Shown: positions 45,621-61,212 of the stretch, one piece after another
Layout of the letters: each line of letters opens with the position of its first letter
How positions within the stretch are numbered: position 1 is the stretch's first letter
From: Superficieibacter sp. 1612_C1
Lineage (GTDB): Bacteria; Pseudomonadota; Gammaproteobacteria; Enterobacterales; Enterobacteriaceae
Length of the DNA stretch: 64,000 nucleotides
Reading direction: 5' to 3'
Assembly: GCF_015234305.1 (NCBI RefSeq)
Contig: NZ_JADGMI010000004.1
Location: 496,001 to 560,000 of the forward strand
Program-made: the position numbers and the translations under genes
Notes under the pieces: generated by a model
What the model was told of the DNA's origin: nothing
Seen by the model: only the letters and a program-made list of their open reading frames with translations
Database searches by the model: none

Positions 45621-46286
45621 ATGTCCCACATTGAAGCAGTATTTTTCGATTGCGACGGTACGCTGGTCGACAGTGAAGTGATTTGTTCTCGCGCCTATGT
45701 GCATATGTTCCAGCAGTACGGCATCACCCTCGATCTGGAAACGATTTTTAAGCGTTTTAAAGGCGTTAAGCTTTACGAGATCATCGACACTATTAACGCC
45801 GAGTATGGGGTTAACCTGGCGAAAGCCGATTTAGAGGCCGTGTATCGCGCTGAGGTCGCTCGCCTGTTTGACTCTGAGTTGGTAGGTATCGCAGGCGCGA
45901 ACGCGCTGCTGGATAGCGTAACGGTGCCGATGTGCGTGGTCTCTAACGGCCCGGTGAGCAAAATGCAGCACTCGTTAGGGCGCACCGGCATGCTGCACCA
46001 CTTCCCGGAAAAATTGTTCAGTGGCTACGATATCCAGCGCTGGAAGCCCGATCCGGCGTTGATGTTTCACGCGGCGAAGGCGATGAACGTCAATGCGGAA
46101 CATTCGGTGCTGGTGGATGATTCCGTTGCCGGGGCACAGTCCGGGATCGCCGCCGGGATGGAAGTGTTCTATTTTTGTGCCGATCCGCATAACAAGCCTA
46201 TCGAACATCCGAAAGTGACGACGTTTACCGATCTGGCGCAGTTGCCAGAATTATGGAACGCCCGCGGCTGGGATATTACGCGGTAA
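45621..46286 (+). CDS. yieH: 6-phosphogluconate phosphatase YieH
   Basis: A 221-aa HAD-family phosphatase: motif I FDCDGTLVDSEVI (residues 10-22), motif II VVSNGPVSKM, motif III Lys in RWKPDPALM, motif IV VLVDDSVAGAQSG. YieH of E. coli dephosphorylates 6-phosphogluconate and related compounds. Divergent from adeP. Confidence 0.93.
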   Translation: MSHIEAVFFDCDGTLVDSEVICSRAYVHMFQQYGITLDLETIFKRFKGVKLYEIIDTINAEYGVNLAKADLEAVYRAEVARLFDSELVGIAGANALLDSVTVPMCVVSNGPVSKMQHSLGRTGMLHHFPEKLFSGYDIQRWKPDPALMFHAAKAMNVNAEHSVLVDDSVAGAQSGIAAGMEVFYFCADPHNKPIEHPKVTTFTDLAQLPELWNARGWDITR

Positions 46287-46387
46287 ATGCCGGGCGGCGG
46301 CTTCGCCTTGTCCGGCCTACAAAAACCAACAATATCCGCGCGTTACCGCATAACCGTAGGCCCGGTAAGCGCAGCGCCACCGGGCAT
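46287..46387. repeat. BIME (two inverted REP units) between yieH and yieL
   Basis: ATGCCGGGCGGCGGCTTCGC... and GTAGGCCCGGTAAGCGCAGC... form two facing REP hairpins directly after the yieH stop. Confidence 0.8.
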
Positions 46388-46400
46388 CCGGTCAACGGAC

Positions 46401-47594
<1,194 letters not shown>

Positions 47595-47682
47595 TTAACT
47601 GTAGAACAATAACAAGGGTGACTATACCGTTCTGTGATGAGTGGCAAAAACCAGACTGTTAATTCAGCAAAGGTTGCTTTAA

Positions 47683-48309
<627 letters not shown>

Positions 48310-48338
48310 TCGGTAGTCAAATTAAGGAGTAAGCGTTT

Positions 48339-49244
48339 ATGCCGGATTTACTGGCCCGCTATCAGGGCTGTTTACTGGGACTGGCCAGCGGCGACGCGGT
48401 GGGAACGACCGTCGAGTTCCGGGCCAAAGATTCCTTTACGCCGCTCACCACCATGCAGGGCGGCGGCCCGTTTAATCTGAAGGTCGGGCAGTGGACGGAC
48501 GATACGTCAATGGCGCTGTGCCTCGCGCAAAGCCTGGTAACCTGCCAGGGTTTCGATGCGGGCGATCAGATGAACCGCTACCTCAACTGGTGGCGCTGGG
48601 GTTATTTCAGCTCAACCGGGGAGTGCTTCGACATTGGCAGCACCGTCGCCCGGGCGCTGGGGAAATTTGCGCTGGATGGCAATCCGTACGCGGGTTCTGA
48701 AGCGCCAGACACTGCCGGTAACGGCTCGCTGATGCGTCTCGCGCCAGCGGTGCTGTATTATTATCCGGATCGCCAACAGGCGCTGGAATATGCCGAAGCT
48801 TCATCGCGCACCACTCACGCCGCGCCGGAAGCCATCGCCAGTTGCCATCTCTTCGCGCAGTATTTGCTCAATGCGCTGAGCGGAAAAGACAAAGAAGAAA
48901 CGCTTTCCGCACTGGAGGAACTGCCGCCGCAGGAAAACCTGCGCCAGATAGCTCTGGGCAGCTATCGCCAGAAACCGCGTTCGGCCATTCACGGCACCGG
49001 CTATTGCGTGCAAAGTCTTGAAGCGGCGCTATGGTGCTTTTATCACGGGGCGGATTTTGAAGAGACGATCCTGCTGGCGGCCAATCTTGGCGATGACGCC
49101 GACACCACTGCCGCGATAGCGGGTCAACTGGCGGGCGCATTTTATGGCGTGGAGGGTATTCCGCAGGCATGGCGCGATCGGCTGTGGCAGTATGAGGATA
49201 TTGACGCGCTGGCGCGGCAACTGCTGGAGAAGCCGCAGGTATAA
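48339..49244 (+). CDS. ADP-ribosylglycohydrolase (DraG family)
   Basis: A 301-aa protein with the metal-binding motifs of DraG/ARH3: QWTDDTSMAL near residue 50-60 and DDADTTAAIAGQLAGAFYG near 250-265. These enzymes remove ADP-ribose from proteins or small molecules. A strong AAGGAG lies upstream and cbrC ends 29 bp before, so the two may be cotranscribed. E. coli K-12 has no such gene at this place to my memory. Its target is unknown. Confidence 0.88.
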   Translation: MPDLLARYQGCLLGLASGDAVGTTVEFRAKDSFTPLTTMQGGGPFNLKVGQWTDDTSMALCLAQSLVTCQGFDAGDQMNRYLNWWRWGYFSSTGECFDIGSTVARALGKFALDGNPYAGSEAPDTAGNGSLMRLAPAVLYYYPDRQQALEYAEASSRTTHAAPEAIASCHLFAQYLLNALSGKDKEETLSALEELPPQENLRQIALGSYRQKPRSAIHGTGYCVQSLEAALWCFYHGADFEETILLAANLGDDADTTAAIAGQLAGAFYGVEGIPQAWRDRLWQYEDIDALARQLLEKPQV

Positions 49245-49286
49245 GATGTCTCGCCGGAGGGTTTCCATCATCCGGCGAGCACAACA

Positions 49287-50012
49287 TCACTCTTTCGGAT
49301 CGCGGCCTGCCAGCAGTTTATCCAGTTCATCACCGCCCACGTGACGGAAATCCTGCCCCTTCACGAAGTAGAAGATAAACTCACAGATGTTCTGGCAGCG
49401 GTCGCCAATACGCTCGATAGAGCGTGCGCAGAACAGCGCGGTCAGCACGCTGGGGATAGTACGCGGATCTTCCATCATGTAGGTCATCAGCTGGCGCACG
49501 ATGCCTTCATACTCCTGATCCACTTTTTTATCTTCACGATAAATCCGTACCGCTTCGTCCAGATCCATACGGGCGAAGGCATCCAGCACGTCATGCAGCA
49601 TCTGCACGGTGTGTCGCCCCAGCGACTCGAGGCTCACCAGCAACGGCTGATGCTGTTGGGAGAATTTCTCCAGCGCGGTGCGGCAGATTTTGTCCGCTAC
49701 GTCGCCGATACGCTCCAGCTCGGCGATGGTTTTGATGATCGCCATGACCAGGCGCAGGTCGCTCGCCGTCGGCTGACGTTTGGCGATAATGCGCACGCAG
49801 GCTTCATCGATGGCGACCTCCATCATATTGACCTGCTTGTCGCCTTCCACCACCCGCTTCGCCAGCTCGCTATCCTGATTGTGCATCGCAGTGATCGCAT
49901 CCGATAACTGCTGTTCCACCAGGCCGCCCATCGTCATTACTTCGGTACGAATATGTTCCAGTTCAGCGTTAAACTGGCCGGAAATGTGTTTGTTAAGGTT
50001 AAGGTTTTCCAT
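49287..50012 (-). CDS. phoU: Phosphate signalling protein PhoU
   Basis: A 241-aa all-helical protein of two PhoU repeats, read from ATG 50012 ([20 protein letters not shown]), the E. coli start; the frame extends to 50030 inside the pstB end. It links Pst transport activity to the PhoR kinase. Last gene of pstSCAB-phoU. The repeat motif [17 protein letters not shown] is intact. Confidence 0.96.
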   Translation of the reverse strand: MENLNLNKHISGQFNAELEHIRTEVMTMGGLVEQQLSDAITAMHNQDSELAKRVVEGDKQVNMMEVAIDEACVRIIAKRQPTASDLRLVMAIIKTIAELERIGDVADKICRTALEKFSQQHQPLLVSLESLGRHTVQMLHDVLDAFARMDLDEAVRIYREDKKVDQEYEGIVRQLMTYMMEDPRTIPSVLTALFCARSIERIGDRCQNICEFIFYFVKGQDFRHVGGDELDKLLAGRDPKE

Positions 50013-50026
50013 GACGCACTCCTGAA

Positions 50027-50900
<874 letters not shown>

Positions 50901-50906
50901 TTCGTC

Positions 50907-52759
<1,853 letters not shown>

Positions 52760-52790
52760 TCACTCTTTAGTTAACGACGCCTTACGAATA

Positions 52791-52857
52791 TGCCCGGTGA
52801 CGTTTACCGGGCCTACAGTTTGTAGCTGTAAGGCGGGCAAGCACCGTGCCACCCGCC
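52791..52857. repeat. REP-type repeats between pstS and pstC
   Basis: Two hairpins (TGCCCGGTGACGTTTACCGG... and GTAAGGCGGGCAAGCACCGT...) resemble a divergent BIME. They lie between the highly expressed pstS and pstC and may protect the pstS mRNA 3' end. Confidence 0.65.
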
Positions 52858-52877
52858 ATTTTCGTCAGTATATCTAA

Positions 52878-53957
<1,080 letters not shown>

Positions 53958-53974
53958 CTACGAAGAGCAAAATA

Positions 53975-54024
53975 GGACAATCAGGTGACAGTTATATGTA
54001 AGGTTTGTGACAGTTTGATGACAA
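53975..54024 (-). promoter_or_regulatory. PhoB boxes of pstS
   Basis: On the minus strand TTGTCAT-N4-CTGTCAC, followed by TTACATA-N4-CTGTCAC and ATTGTCC, reproduces the tandem PHO boxes (CTGTCAT repeats every 11 bp) of the E. coli pstS promoter, about 60-105 bp before the gene. Confidence 0.85.
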
Positions 54025-54133
54025 TAAAAAAGGGAGTGGTAATTTGATGAAAAATAGAGTGATTAATTCACGTAGTCTTTATTTTTTGGCATGGCCTTTG
54101 GCGAACAATCAGCTTCGGAAAGGGAAATATGAC

Positions 54134-54158
54134 AACGGCTGTCATAAAAACAGCCGTT
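54134..54158 (-). terminator. Hairpin after the fimbrial operon
   Basis: A perfect 9-bp stem (AACGGCTGT / ACAGCCGTT) lies 6 bp after the adhesin stop. The T run sits in the loop rather than after the stem, so efficiency is uncertain. Confidence 0.55.
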
Positions 54159-54164
54159 AGCGTA

Positions 54165-55217
54165 TTAATTGGCGATTTCAATCGTCAACGTTGCCGTCGC
54201 ACTGAACTGGCCGGGTTTCGGTCTTGCCCCGGTAGCACTGGCGGGCGCACCTGAAAAAGTAAGCGTTCCCAGGGTATCCCCCATGACATCTGGAATTTTT
54301 GTGGTATCCACCTCCAGCGCACCGCTATTCACATTTATCTCCCGGTTGCGCTTATCATAAATTTTGATACCCACATCTGGATTGTCCGTACCGATCATTG
54401 TTTCATCCGTGCCCACAGGGGATGCATGTAACGTCGCGCCCAGCGTATCGTAAAACATCATATTGGTACATTTGATATTCACCGTACGGGTTATTTTATG
54501 TGCGGACAGCGCCTGCCCTTTGGTTGACGCAAATTCTGACGCCAGAATTTTGTTGAAATCAAAAAGAATGGCCTGCCCTTCATCGATCTCGCAGGATTGC
54601 GGCACGGTTACTGTCCCCTGAACAATCACATCAGCGATAATATCGTTCGATACCGTATGGGGATCGATAGTGGCGTAGATATTTGCTATCACCGTCTGTG
54701 GAATAGTCATCACCCCGGTAAAGGGTTTTTTGACGTACAAATAAATCTGTCCTGAGCCGCCACTGTAAAAGGTTGTCGCGGAACTTACACCATTGTGACA
54801 TTGATAAGAACCATCGATTTTATTAGGCAGGTGATCAAAAGGAACCGCCGTATAGCCAATGCCCAAAATATAGGTGAGCAGGCCAATATCAACATTTTCA
54901 TTGAGATTGAAATAAGGGACATTGTTCTTAGTCCCCGCTGCTGCCAGCGCTGGGTTAATGCGGCTGGTGATATAAGTATGATCGTAGCTTTGATTAGGTT
55001 CCGTCAGGCAGTAGCATGTCCCCCTGAATGAAGTATTGCTGTTATTGACATCAATAAGCGTTGCGGCCCCGGCTTTATTATCAATAATACTAAACTGCTC
55101 TGTAAAATTGAGATAGTTATGATACCTACCGTTATCTGCAACGCAGTATCCTGTTGGAGATGCTTGCGTAAAAAACGCAGCGGCGCATAAGGCTAAAAGC
55201 CAGTATTGCAGTTTCAT
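54165..55217 (-). CDS. Fimbrial tip adhesin (two-domain)
   Basis: A 350-aa secreted protein: signal peptide MKLQYWLLALCAAAFFTQA, an N-terminal receptor-binding half (about 20-195) with several cysteines (GYCVADNG, GTCYCLTEP, YQCHNG), and a C-terminal pilin half from about residue 205 (VPQSCEIDEGQAILFDFNKI ... ATLTIEIAN) ending in a donor-strand-acceptor beta strand. This is the layout of FimH-like tip adhesins. Last gene of the fimbrial operon, 9 bp after the usher. Confidence 0.82.
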   Translation of the reverse strand: MKLQYWLLALCAAAFFTQASPTGYCVADNGRYHNYLNFTEQFSIIDNKAGAATLIDVNNSNTSFRGTCYCLTEPNQSYDHTYITSRINPALAAAGTKNNVPYFNLNENVDIGLLTYILGIGYTAVPFDHLPNKIDGSYQCHNGVSSATTFYSGGSGQIYLYVKKPFTGVMTIPQTVIANIYATIDPHTVSNDIIADVIVQGTVTVPQSCEIDEGQAILFDFNKILASEFASTKGQALSAHKITRTVNIKCTNMMFYDTLGATLHASPVGTDETMIGTDNPDVGIKIYDKRNREINVNSGALEVDTTKIPDVMGDTLGTLTFSGAPASATGARPKPGQFSATATLTIEIAN

Positions 55218-55226
55218 TTTTATCCT

Positions 55227-57728
55227 TTATTGGCAAATAACGGGCAACTGAACCAATCCTGCATCAGGCTGCTGAGAGATAACATAATTCGCCCGACACA
55301 CCGCACCGTCGCTGAGTGTGAGTGTAAATTGACCTTTTTGCGGCATCCCGGCGAGGTAGAGTTCTCCGCTCTCGCCAACAATGCCCGTTACGTTGCCATT
55401 TGCCAGCGTGGCGGCCCCTATTGCGCCAAAGGGCGCTGGTTTTCCGTTCACCATCTGCACGTTGAACAATACGCGGTAACCAATGTGCGTAACGAATTCT
55501 GCTTTAACTACCGCTCCGCGCGTTGGCACCAGGGTCAGAACGTTTTTTTCCAGCTCAATATTGTCTGACGAAAAATCGTTATTTCCAACGGCGATACGAT
55601 TTTCATCATAAGGTGATAGTTGTGTTTTGATGGTATAGCCACGCCAGTCTGTCGCTACGCCGTTAGCATTTTCAACGTTTAACCCTGCCGCCCCGGGTGC
55701 TTTGACCAGCGCTACGGTTTCACCCATTTCCTGCGAGAAAGTAATGCCTTCTGAGTGCAGCAAAATACCGCCGCTGATACCATAATTGAGGCTTCGGGTT
55801 TCATCGCTCCAGGCATAGTTACCCTTCATGGAACCATAAGATGCGTCCCAGGCAAGCCCTGCGTTCCCACCGTTGTTGTTACCGTTTTCGCTTACCGATT
55901 GCTGCAAATTCCAGCTCAAGTTATTACCCTGAAGCAGATTGCCGTTCAGACCGATCTGGTGGGAGGGGCTGCTATGACTGCTATTAGCAAAGTTGTAATT
56001 TGCGTAACTGTTCGGTAACCAATCAGAGAGCGGCAGCGAGAGTGAAAGCATGAAAACATGCTCATTATCGTTGTCCTGATCCTCCACGCTATCGTTCGCC
56101 GCGTCGGTATAGTTCCATGACACATTCCACATGATCTGATGCCAGCTATTGCTGTAGCCAACCTGAACCAGGCGTTCAATGTTGTCCGTTTGCCAGAACT
56201 GCTCCCGGCTGAGCGTCAGATAGATATTCCCGTATCCTTCAGCGAAAGGCTGTGTCAGGGTTCCTTCTAACCGACTTCTTCGGTTACCCGTCTGCCAGAA
56301 TGTCTCACTGTCATCTCTGCGGGAAGCCCATTCATCCAGGGTGTAAAACCCCTCTGTGGAATAACGGTATCCCACGATACGCAGACTGGAGTTAGTGACG
56401 TCAAACGTCCTGGAATAAAGAAAGCGCCAGGATTGTCCCCGTTCGGTATCATCAGCGAAACGCGACTCGGCATGGGTCATATCCAGCGATATCGCTCCCA
56501 GATTGCCAAGATCTTTACCGACACCCGCCGCGATCGCAGTGTAATCCTCCGCCATCTGCGTACCGCCGTATAACGTCATCCCCCACGGCATACCCCGCAG
56601 AATCTGCGCCTGGAGCAAATCAGGAGAAAAACCATCGACATTATTGAGCTCGCCGATGCTGATATCGAAATCCGTTTGCCCTTCACGACGCAATATTGCG
56701 AGAGACGCATAAGGCTGAGTGAAATGCTGTTCGCTGCCGTCTTCTTCTTTGATTGTTACATCAAGGTCTCCACCGCTGCTGGTGGTGTTAAGATCGTTAA
56801 GCGCAAAAGGTCCCTGTGGCACAGCAGACTGATAAATGATGTAGCCATTTTGTCGAATAGTGACAACAGCATTACTTTTGGCGATACCCCGAACAACCGG
56901 TGCAAAACCATTCATACTATCCGGCAACATGTCATTATCGGTGTACAGGCGAAGGCCACGTACCTGACTGCTATCGAATAAATCATTGGCGGTCCAGGTA
57001 TCACCGATCATCACCTGGCTTCGCAGGCTGGCGATGTCGTGCTGTAAGTAAGTACTCAAAGAGTGATAACTGCCGTTGCTGTTTACGGCGTTCAGTGCGC
57101 TATAATTGCGAAGCCGCCAGCCACCAAGATTAATCCCGCTGCGTAAGTTCAGATAATAGAGATCGTCGCTGTCATAGTCTGTTTTCAGCATCTGAGTGGT
57201 GGAAAAATCATAGTTCATCATCAGAGCACTGATTCCCTGATCCCAGCGGGATGGAGGAATAGCGTCACGCGCAGCGGGATCCAGATAGATCTGCGGGATA
57301 GAGACGTTAAGCGCCAGCTTTTCATCATCCAGTATCCATGTCGCTTCCGGCAGCGATGGAACAGGTTCACAGCGATCGGCATTTACTGTTGCCAGCGCTT
57401 TTATGGCGTCCACCTTAACGCCAAACGTTGCCAGCGTGTTCTTCAGATCGGGGAAGCAAGGCTGGAGGGCGCTTTCATCATTTTCTCTGAAAAAACGAAC
57501 GTCCCGGCGTTCCAAAAAACGCTCGTTGATATAAATGTCTACCTGATATTCCCCCGCTGGCAGGCTATCAGGACGGTTAAACTGGCTGATATCCACATCA
57601 ACGGGATGCTCAAGCTCCAGCAAACGTGAGTTAAATTTTTCACCTGCGGCGTAGCTCTGATACGGGCAACCGATCCACAGTGAGAAAAGTGACAGCAGAG
57701 ATAAACGGCAAATATTCACTATTAACAA
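55227..57728 (-). CDS. Fimbrial outer-membrane usher
   Basis: An 833-aa usher (FimD/PapC family): signal peptide (residues 1-28), periplasmic N-domain (FNSRLLELEHPVDVDISQFN), 24-strand barrel with plug (VRGIAKSNAVVTIRQNGYIIYQ), and C-terminal domains ending with Cys pair VCRANYVISQ... and PVICQ. It assembles and secretes pilins. Follows the chaperone by 11 bp. Confidence 0.92.
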   Translation of the reverse strand: MLIVNICRLSLLSLFSLWIGCPYQSYAAGEKFNSRLLELEHPVDVDISQFNRPDSLPAGEYQVDIYINERFLERRDVRFFRENDESALQPCFPDLKNTLATFGVKVDAIKALATVNADRCEPVPSLPEATWILDDEKLALNVSIPQIYLDPAARDAIPPSRWDQGISALMMNYDFSTTQMLKTDYDSDDLYYLNLRSGINLGGWRLRNYSALNAVNSNGSYHSLSTYLQHDIASLRSQVMIGDTWTANDLFDSSQVRGLRLYTDNDMLPDSMNGFAPVVRGIAKSNAVVTIRQNGYIIYQSAVPQGPFALNDLNTTSSGGDLDVTIKEEDGSEQHFTQPYASLAILRREGQTDFDISIGELNNVDGFSPDLLQAQILRGMPWGMTLYGGTQMAEDYTAIAAGVGKDLGNLGAISLDMTHAESRFADDTERGQSWRFLYSRTFDVTNSSLRIVGYRYSTEGFYTLDEWASRRDDSETFWQTGNRRSRLEGTLTQPFAEGYGNIYLTLSREQFWQTDNIERLVQVGYSNSWHQIMWNVSWNYTDAANDSVEDQDNDNEHVFMLSLSLPLSDWLPNSYANYNFANSSHSSPSHQIGLNGNLLQGNNLSWNLQQSVSENGNNNGGNAGLAWDASYGSMKGNYAWSDETRSLNYGISGGILLHSEGITFSQEMGETVALVKAPGAAGLNVENANGVATDWRGYTIKTQLSPYDENRIAVGNNDFSSDNIELEKNVLTLVPTRGAVVKAEFVTHIGYRVLFNVQMVNGKPAPFGAIGAATLANGNVTGIVGESGELYLAGMPQKGQFTLTLSDGAVCRANYVISQQPDAGLVQLPVICQ

Positions 57729-57739
57729 CCTCAGGCGGG

Positions 57740-58423
57740 TTAAAGAGGCTGTCTGATAACGTCACTTATCGCGCCATAATCATTAATGCTATGCCAGGTA
57801 AGCATTTTTCCAGCAACACCTGCTGGCAACGTAAACCTGAGCGTATCAAAAGGCTTAATCATCGCTATGTCCAGCGGATGGCCGTCTACAGCCACATCAA
57901 TAACATTGATGTGGATAGCAGTGGGATTATTCACCACTAGCACATTACCCTGCCGTTGCCATTTTACCTTTAGGCTTGCGGTTTCAGGTTTTTCGGTAAT
58001 GTTGGCTGGACGCCAGAATAGCTTGATGCGCGTTTTAATGGCGATCTCCAGTTTGCTGTTCTGTTTATCCGACGATGGTGGAATATTCTTCACATTGAGC
58101 CAAAACACGGACTCTCTGTCAGTGGGTAAATCACCGTTAGCTTTAATAATACGCAACACACGCTCTTGCTTCGGCTCAAGTCTGGACACGGGCGGGATCG
58201 CTATAAACGGTGGTTTATTTTTATCCGTTGCCATAAAGGGGTCGACCCAAACCTGGACCAGATAAGGCAAAGAAGTATCTTTATTGATTACTGAAATAGT
58301 GGTATCGCTCCTGTTTCCGGGGAAGACAACTCGCGTCCCACCAATAATAATCCCGGACCAGCAAGTGGATACTCCAAAAGCAAAGAAGAAAAAAAGAAAG
58401 CCACCAATAAAACGCCAGCGCAT
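57740..58423 (-). CDS. Periplasmic fimbrial chaperone
   Basis: A 227-aa PapD-like chaperone. Start at ATG 58423 (MRWRFIGGFLFFFFAFGV, a signal peptide) is preferred because AGGA lies 7 nt upstream; an ATG at 58459 gives 12 extra residues without one. Features: GTRVVFPGNRSDTTISVIN, the conserved FWLNVKNIPP and KTRIKLFWRP segments around the subunit-binding Arg and Lys. It folds pilins and delivers them to the usher. Confidence 0.9.
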   Translation of the reverse strand: MRWRFIGGFLFFFFAFGVSTCWSGIIIGGTRVVFPGNRSDTTISVINKDTSLPYLVQVWVDPFMATDKNKPPFIAIPPVSRLEPKQERVLRIIKANGDLPTDRESVFWLNVKNIPPSSDKQNSKLEIAIKTRIKLFWRPANITEKPETASLKVKWQRQGNVLVVNNPTAIHINVIDVAVDGHPLDIAMIKPFDTLRFTLPAGVAGKMLTWHSINDYGAISDVIRQPL

Positions 58424-58520
58424 ATCATATCCTGTGACAGGCCTGAGCAATCTCACCATATCATAGACACGGTAAAATCGACCTTGCCAGGCCTGATTAT
58501 TTTATACAGATAATTAAAAA

Positions 58521-59045
58521 TTAATTGCTATAAGTAATGGTAAATTCAGAATCTGCATTTGCTACGCCTGCTTTTATAGTTGCAGACGTGGCGATATAGC
58601 GAGCCATGAAAGGCAGGGTAGCCTTACCCTCTCCGTCGATATCTGTCGGAGTTGACTCGTTATAGAGCTTCAGTAAATTATTATCAGCTCTGTTGTAAAT
58701 GGCAATCGCGACACCCTCAGCTCCGCCAGCATTCACTTTAAGATAACCATCACCCTCTTCTGTACCATCAAAGCGAGCAGAGGCTTTCTTATAAGTATCC
58801 GGGCAGTTAACCAGATCAATCTGAAAAGCCTGAACTGATGCTGTTGTACCAACACCGGTAAAGGTTGTTTTATTTACTTTACCCAGGTCAACGATTTGAT
58901 TCTGACTTCCGGCGGTAACTTCACAGGTACTGTCAATAATTTCGCCGGTAAAATGAACAGTACCGTTGCCATTTGCTGCATAGGCATGTGTTCCTAAAAA
59001 CAAAGACGAAAAAACCAACGCGCTCTTTAATGCTTTTCCATTCAT
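58521..59045 (-). CDS. Major fimbrial subunit (pilin)
   Basis: A 174-aa type-1-like pilin: signal peptide MNGKALKSALVFSSLFLGTHAYA, donor strand region NGTVHFTGEIIDSTCEV, two cysteines (Cys41, Cys80), and the C-terminal beta strand SEFTITYSN with the penultimate-type Tyr. First gene of the four-gene operon, 61 bp before the chaperone, with a long AT-rich upstream region. Confidence 0.92.
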   Translation of the reverse strand: MNGKALKSALVFSSLFLGTHAYAANGNGTVHFTGEIIDSTCEVTAGSQNQIVDLGKVNKTTFTGVGTTASVQAFQIDLVNCPDTYKKASARFDGTEEGDGYLKVNAGGAEGVAIAIYNRADNNLLKLYNESTPTDIDGEGKATLPFMARYIATSATIKAGVANADSEFTITYSN

Positions 59046-59335
59046 TATGAACCATCCAGAATTATATATAAAATCTATAAGTAATTAAGTTTCATTCCTG
59101 AAACAAATATTGTCTTAATGTTAAGACGGCGAAATGCTAAACCGTCCTTTAAAGGAACGCAAGGAGAAAAAAATTTTCTTTAATTCCTGAAAAAGGAATA
59201 ATGGAATAATGGAATATTTAAAAGAAATAATAACTAATTTTAATATTGTATCCGTAAAATTAATTTTGGGTGATTTTTTTAATTTAATAAAACACCTATT
59301 ATTACAGGAGCCAATATTTAGATTCTACTTATTAA
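59046..59335. promoter_or_regulatory. AT-rich fimbrial control region with an 8-bp tandem repeat
   Basis: This 290-bp gene-free gap separates the pilin gene from the glmS terminator and is far more AT-rich than its flanks. It holds GGAATAAT twice in tandem plus GGAATATT (59195-59218), hairpin-like TTCCTGAAAAAGGAA just left of it, and GACGG / CCGTC near 59130-59150. The promoter of the fimbrial operon should lie here. The repeat could allow slipped-strand variation, which is unproved. Confidence 0.5.
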
Positions 59336-59368
59336 GAAAAAACCCCGAAAAGTTAAACGGGGTTTTTT
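59336..59368 (-). terminator. Rho-independent terminator of glmUS
   Basis: On the minus strand a 7-bp stem AACCCCG / CGGGGTT with a 10-nt loop and a U-tract lies 15 bp after the glmS stop; the plus side also has a T run, so it may act both ways. Confidence 0.85.
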
Positions 59369-59382
59369 AATACTCTTTTCTA

Positions 59383-61212
59383 TTATTCCACCGTTACCGA
59401 CTTCGCCAGGTTACGCGGCTGGTCCACATCAGTGCCTTTAATCAGCGCGACGTGATACGCCAGCAGCTGTAACGGGATGGTGTAGAAAATCGGCGCAATC
59501 ACCTCTTCCACATGCGGCATCTCAATAATATGCATATTATCGCTGCTGGCGAAGCCAGCATCACGATCGGCGAAGACATATAATTGACCGCCGCGAGCGC
59601 GCACTTCTTCAATATTAGATTTCAGCTTTTCCAGCAAATCGTTATTGGGTGCAACGACAATGACCGGCATATCCGCGTCAATCAGCGCCAGCGGACCATG
59701 TTTCAGTTCGCCTGCCGCATAGGCTTCCGCGTGAATATAGGAGATCTCTTTCAGTTTCAGCGCGCCTTCCAGCGCAATCGGATACTGATCGCCACGGCCG
59801 AGGAACAACGCGTGGTGTTTGTCGGAGAAATCTTCCGCCAGCGCTTCAATGCGCTTGTCCTGCGATAGCATCTGTTCAATACGGCTCGGTAATGCCTGGA
59901 GGCCATGAACGATGTCATGCTCAACGGAAGCGTCCAGACCTTTCAGACGCGCCAGTTTTGCCACCAGCATCAGCAGCACGGTCAGCTGGGTGGTGAACGC
60001 TTTCGTGGATGCCACGCCGATTTCCGTACCGGCATTGGTCATCATCGCCAGGTCGGATTCACGTACCAGAGAGGAGCCCGGAACGTTACAGATTGCCAGT
60101 GAGCCGAGATAACCCAGTTCTTTGGACAAGCGCAGGCCCGCGAGGGTATCCGCCGTTTCACCTGACTGAGAAAGGGTGATCATCAGGCTATTACGACGCA
60201 CGGCGGATTTGCGGTAGCGGAATTCGGAGGCGATTTCCACATCGCACGGAATACCCGCCAGCGATTCGAACCAGTAGCGGGAAACCATGCCTGAGTTGTA
60301 AGAGGTGCCGCAGGCGATGATTTGAATGTGCTCCACCTGCGCCAGCAGGTCGTTGGCATTCGGGCCCAGCTCGCTTAAATCTACCTCGCCGTGGCTGATG
60401 CGTCCGGTGAGGGTGTTTTTAATCGCATTCGGCTGTTCGTAGATCTCTTTCTGCATGTAATGACGGTAAATACCTTTGTCACCCGCGTCATATTGCAGAC
60501 TGGATTCGATATCCTGACGTTTCACTTCCGCGCCGGTTTTATCGAAAATGGAAACGGTACGGCGGGTCACTTCTGCAATATCGCCCTCTTCGAGGAAAAT
60601 AAAGCGGCGCGTCACCGGCAGCAGCGCCAGCTGGTCAGAGGCGATAAAGTTCTCACCCATACCAAGGCCGATCACCAGCGGGCTACCTGAACGAGCCGCC
60701 AGCAGAGTATCCGGTTTACGGGTATCCATAATCACCGTGCCGTAGGCACCACGAAGCTGCGGGATGGTACGCAGCACGGCATCGCGCAGCGTGCCGCCCT
60801 GTTCCAGCTCCCAATGCACTAAGTGAGCAATCACTTCGGTATCGGTTTCGGAGACAAACGTGTAGCCGCGCGACTTCAGCGTTTCACGCAGCGGTTCATG
60901 GTTTTCGATGATGCCGTTATGCACCACCACAATGTGTTCAGAGACATGCGGGTGCGCATTCGCTTCTGACGGTTCGCCGTGGGTCGCCCAGCGGGTGTGA
61001 GCAATACCGGTGCCGCCATGCAGCGGATGATCTTCCGCCGCCTGAGAAAGCATTTGCACTTTACCGAGGCGACGCAGACGGGTCATATTCCCTTCGTTGT
61101 CGACCACTGCCAGACCGGCAGAGTCGTAGCCACGGTATTCCAGACGACGTAAACCTTCGAGAAGGATTTCCGCTACATCACGCTGCGCGATAGCGCCAAC
61201 AATTCCACACAT
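59383..61212 (-). CDS. glmS: Glucosamine-6-phosphate synthase GlmS
   Basis: A 609-aa enzyme making glucosamine-6-phosphate from fructose-6-phosphate and glutamine. The N-terminal Cys nucleophile starts the glutaminase domain ([20 protein letters not shown]), and two SIS domains follow (about residues 290-420 and 460-600; [17 protein letters not shown]). C-terminus [13 protein letters not shown]. Same operon as glmU, 223-bp gap with a REP. Confidence 0.98.
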   Translation of the reverse strand: MCGIVGAIAQRDVAEILLEGLRRLEYRGYDSAGLAVVDNEGNMTRLRRLGKVQMLSQAAEDHPLHGGTGIAHTRWATHGEPSEANAHPHVSEHIVVVHNGIIENHEPLRETLKSRGYTFVSETDTEVIAHLVHWELEQGGTLRDAVLRTIPQLRGAYGTVIMDTRKPDTLLAARSGSPLVIGLGMGENFIASDQLALLPVTRRFIFLEEGDIAEVTRRTVSIFDKTGAEVKRQDIESSLQYDAGDKGIYRHYMQKEIYEQPNAIKNTLTGRISHGEVDLSELGPNANDLLAQVEHIQIIACGTSYNSGMVSRYWFESLAGIPCDVEIASEFRYRKSAVRRNSLMITLSQSGETADTLAGLRLSKELGYLGSLAICNVPGSSLVRESDLAMMTNAGTEIGVASTKAFTTQLTVLLMLVAKLARLKGLDASVEHDIVHGLQALPSRIEQMLSQDKRIEALAEDFSDKHHALFLGRGDQYPIALEGALKLKEISYIHAEAYAAGELKHGPLALIDADMPVIVVAPNNDLLEKLKSNIEEVRARGGQLYVFADRDAGFASSDNMHIIEMPHVEEVIAPIFYTIPLQLLAYHVALIKGTDVDQPRNLAKSVTVE

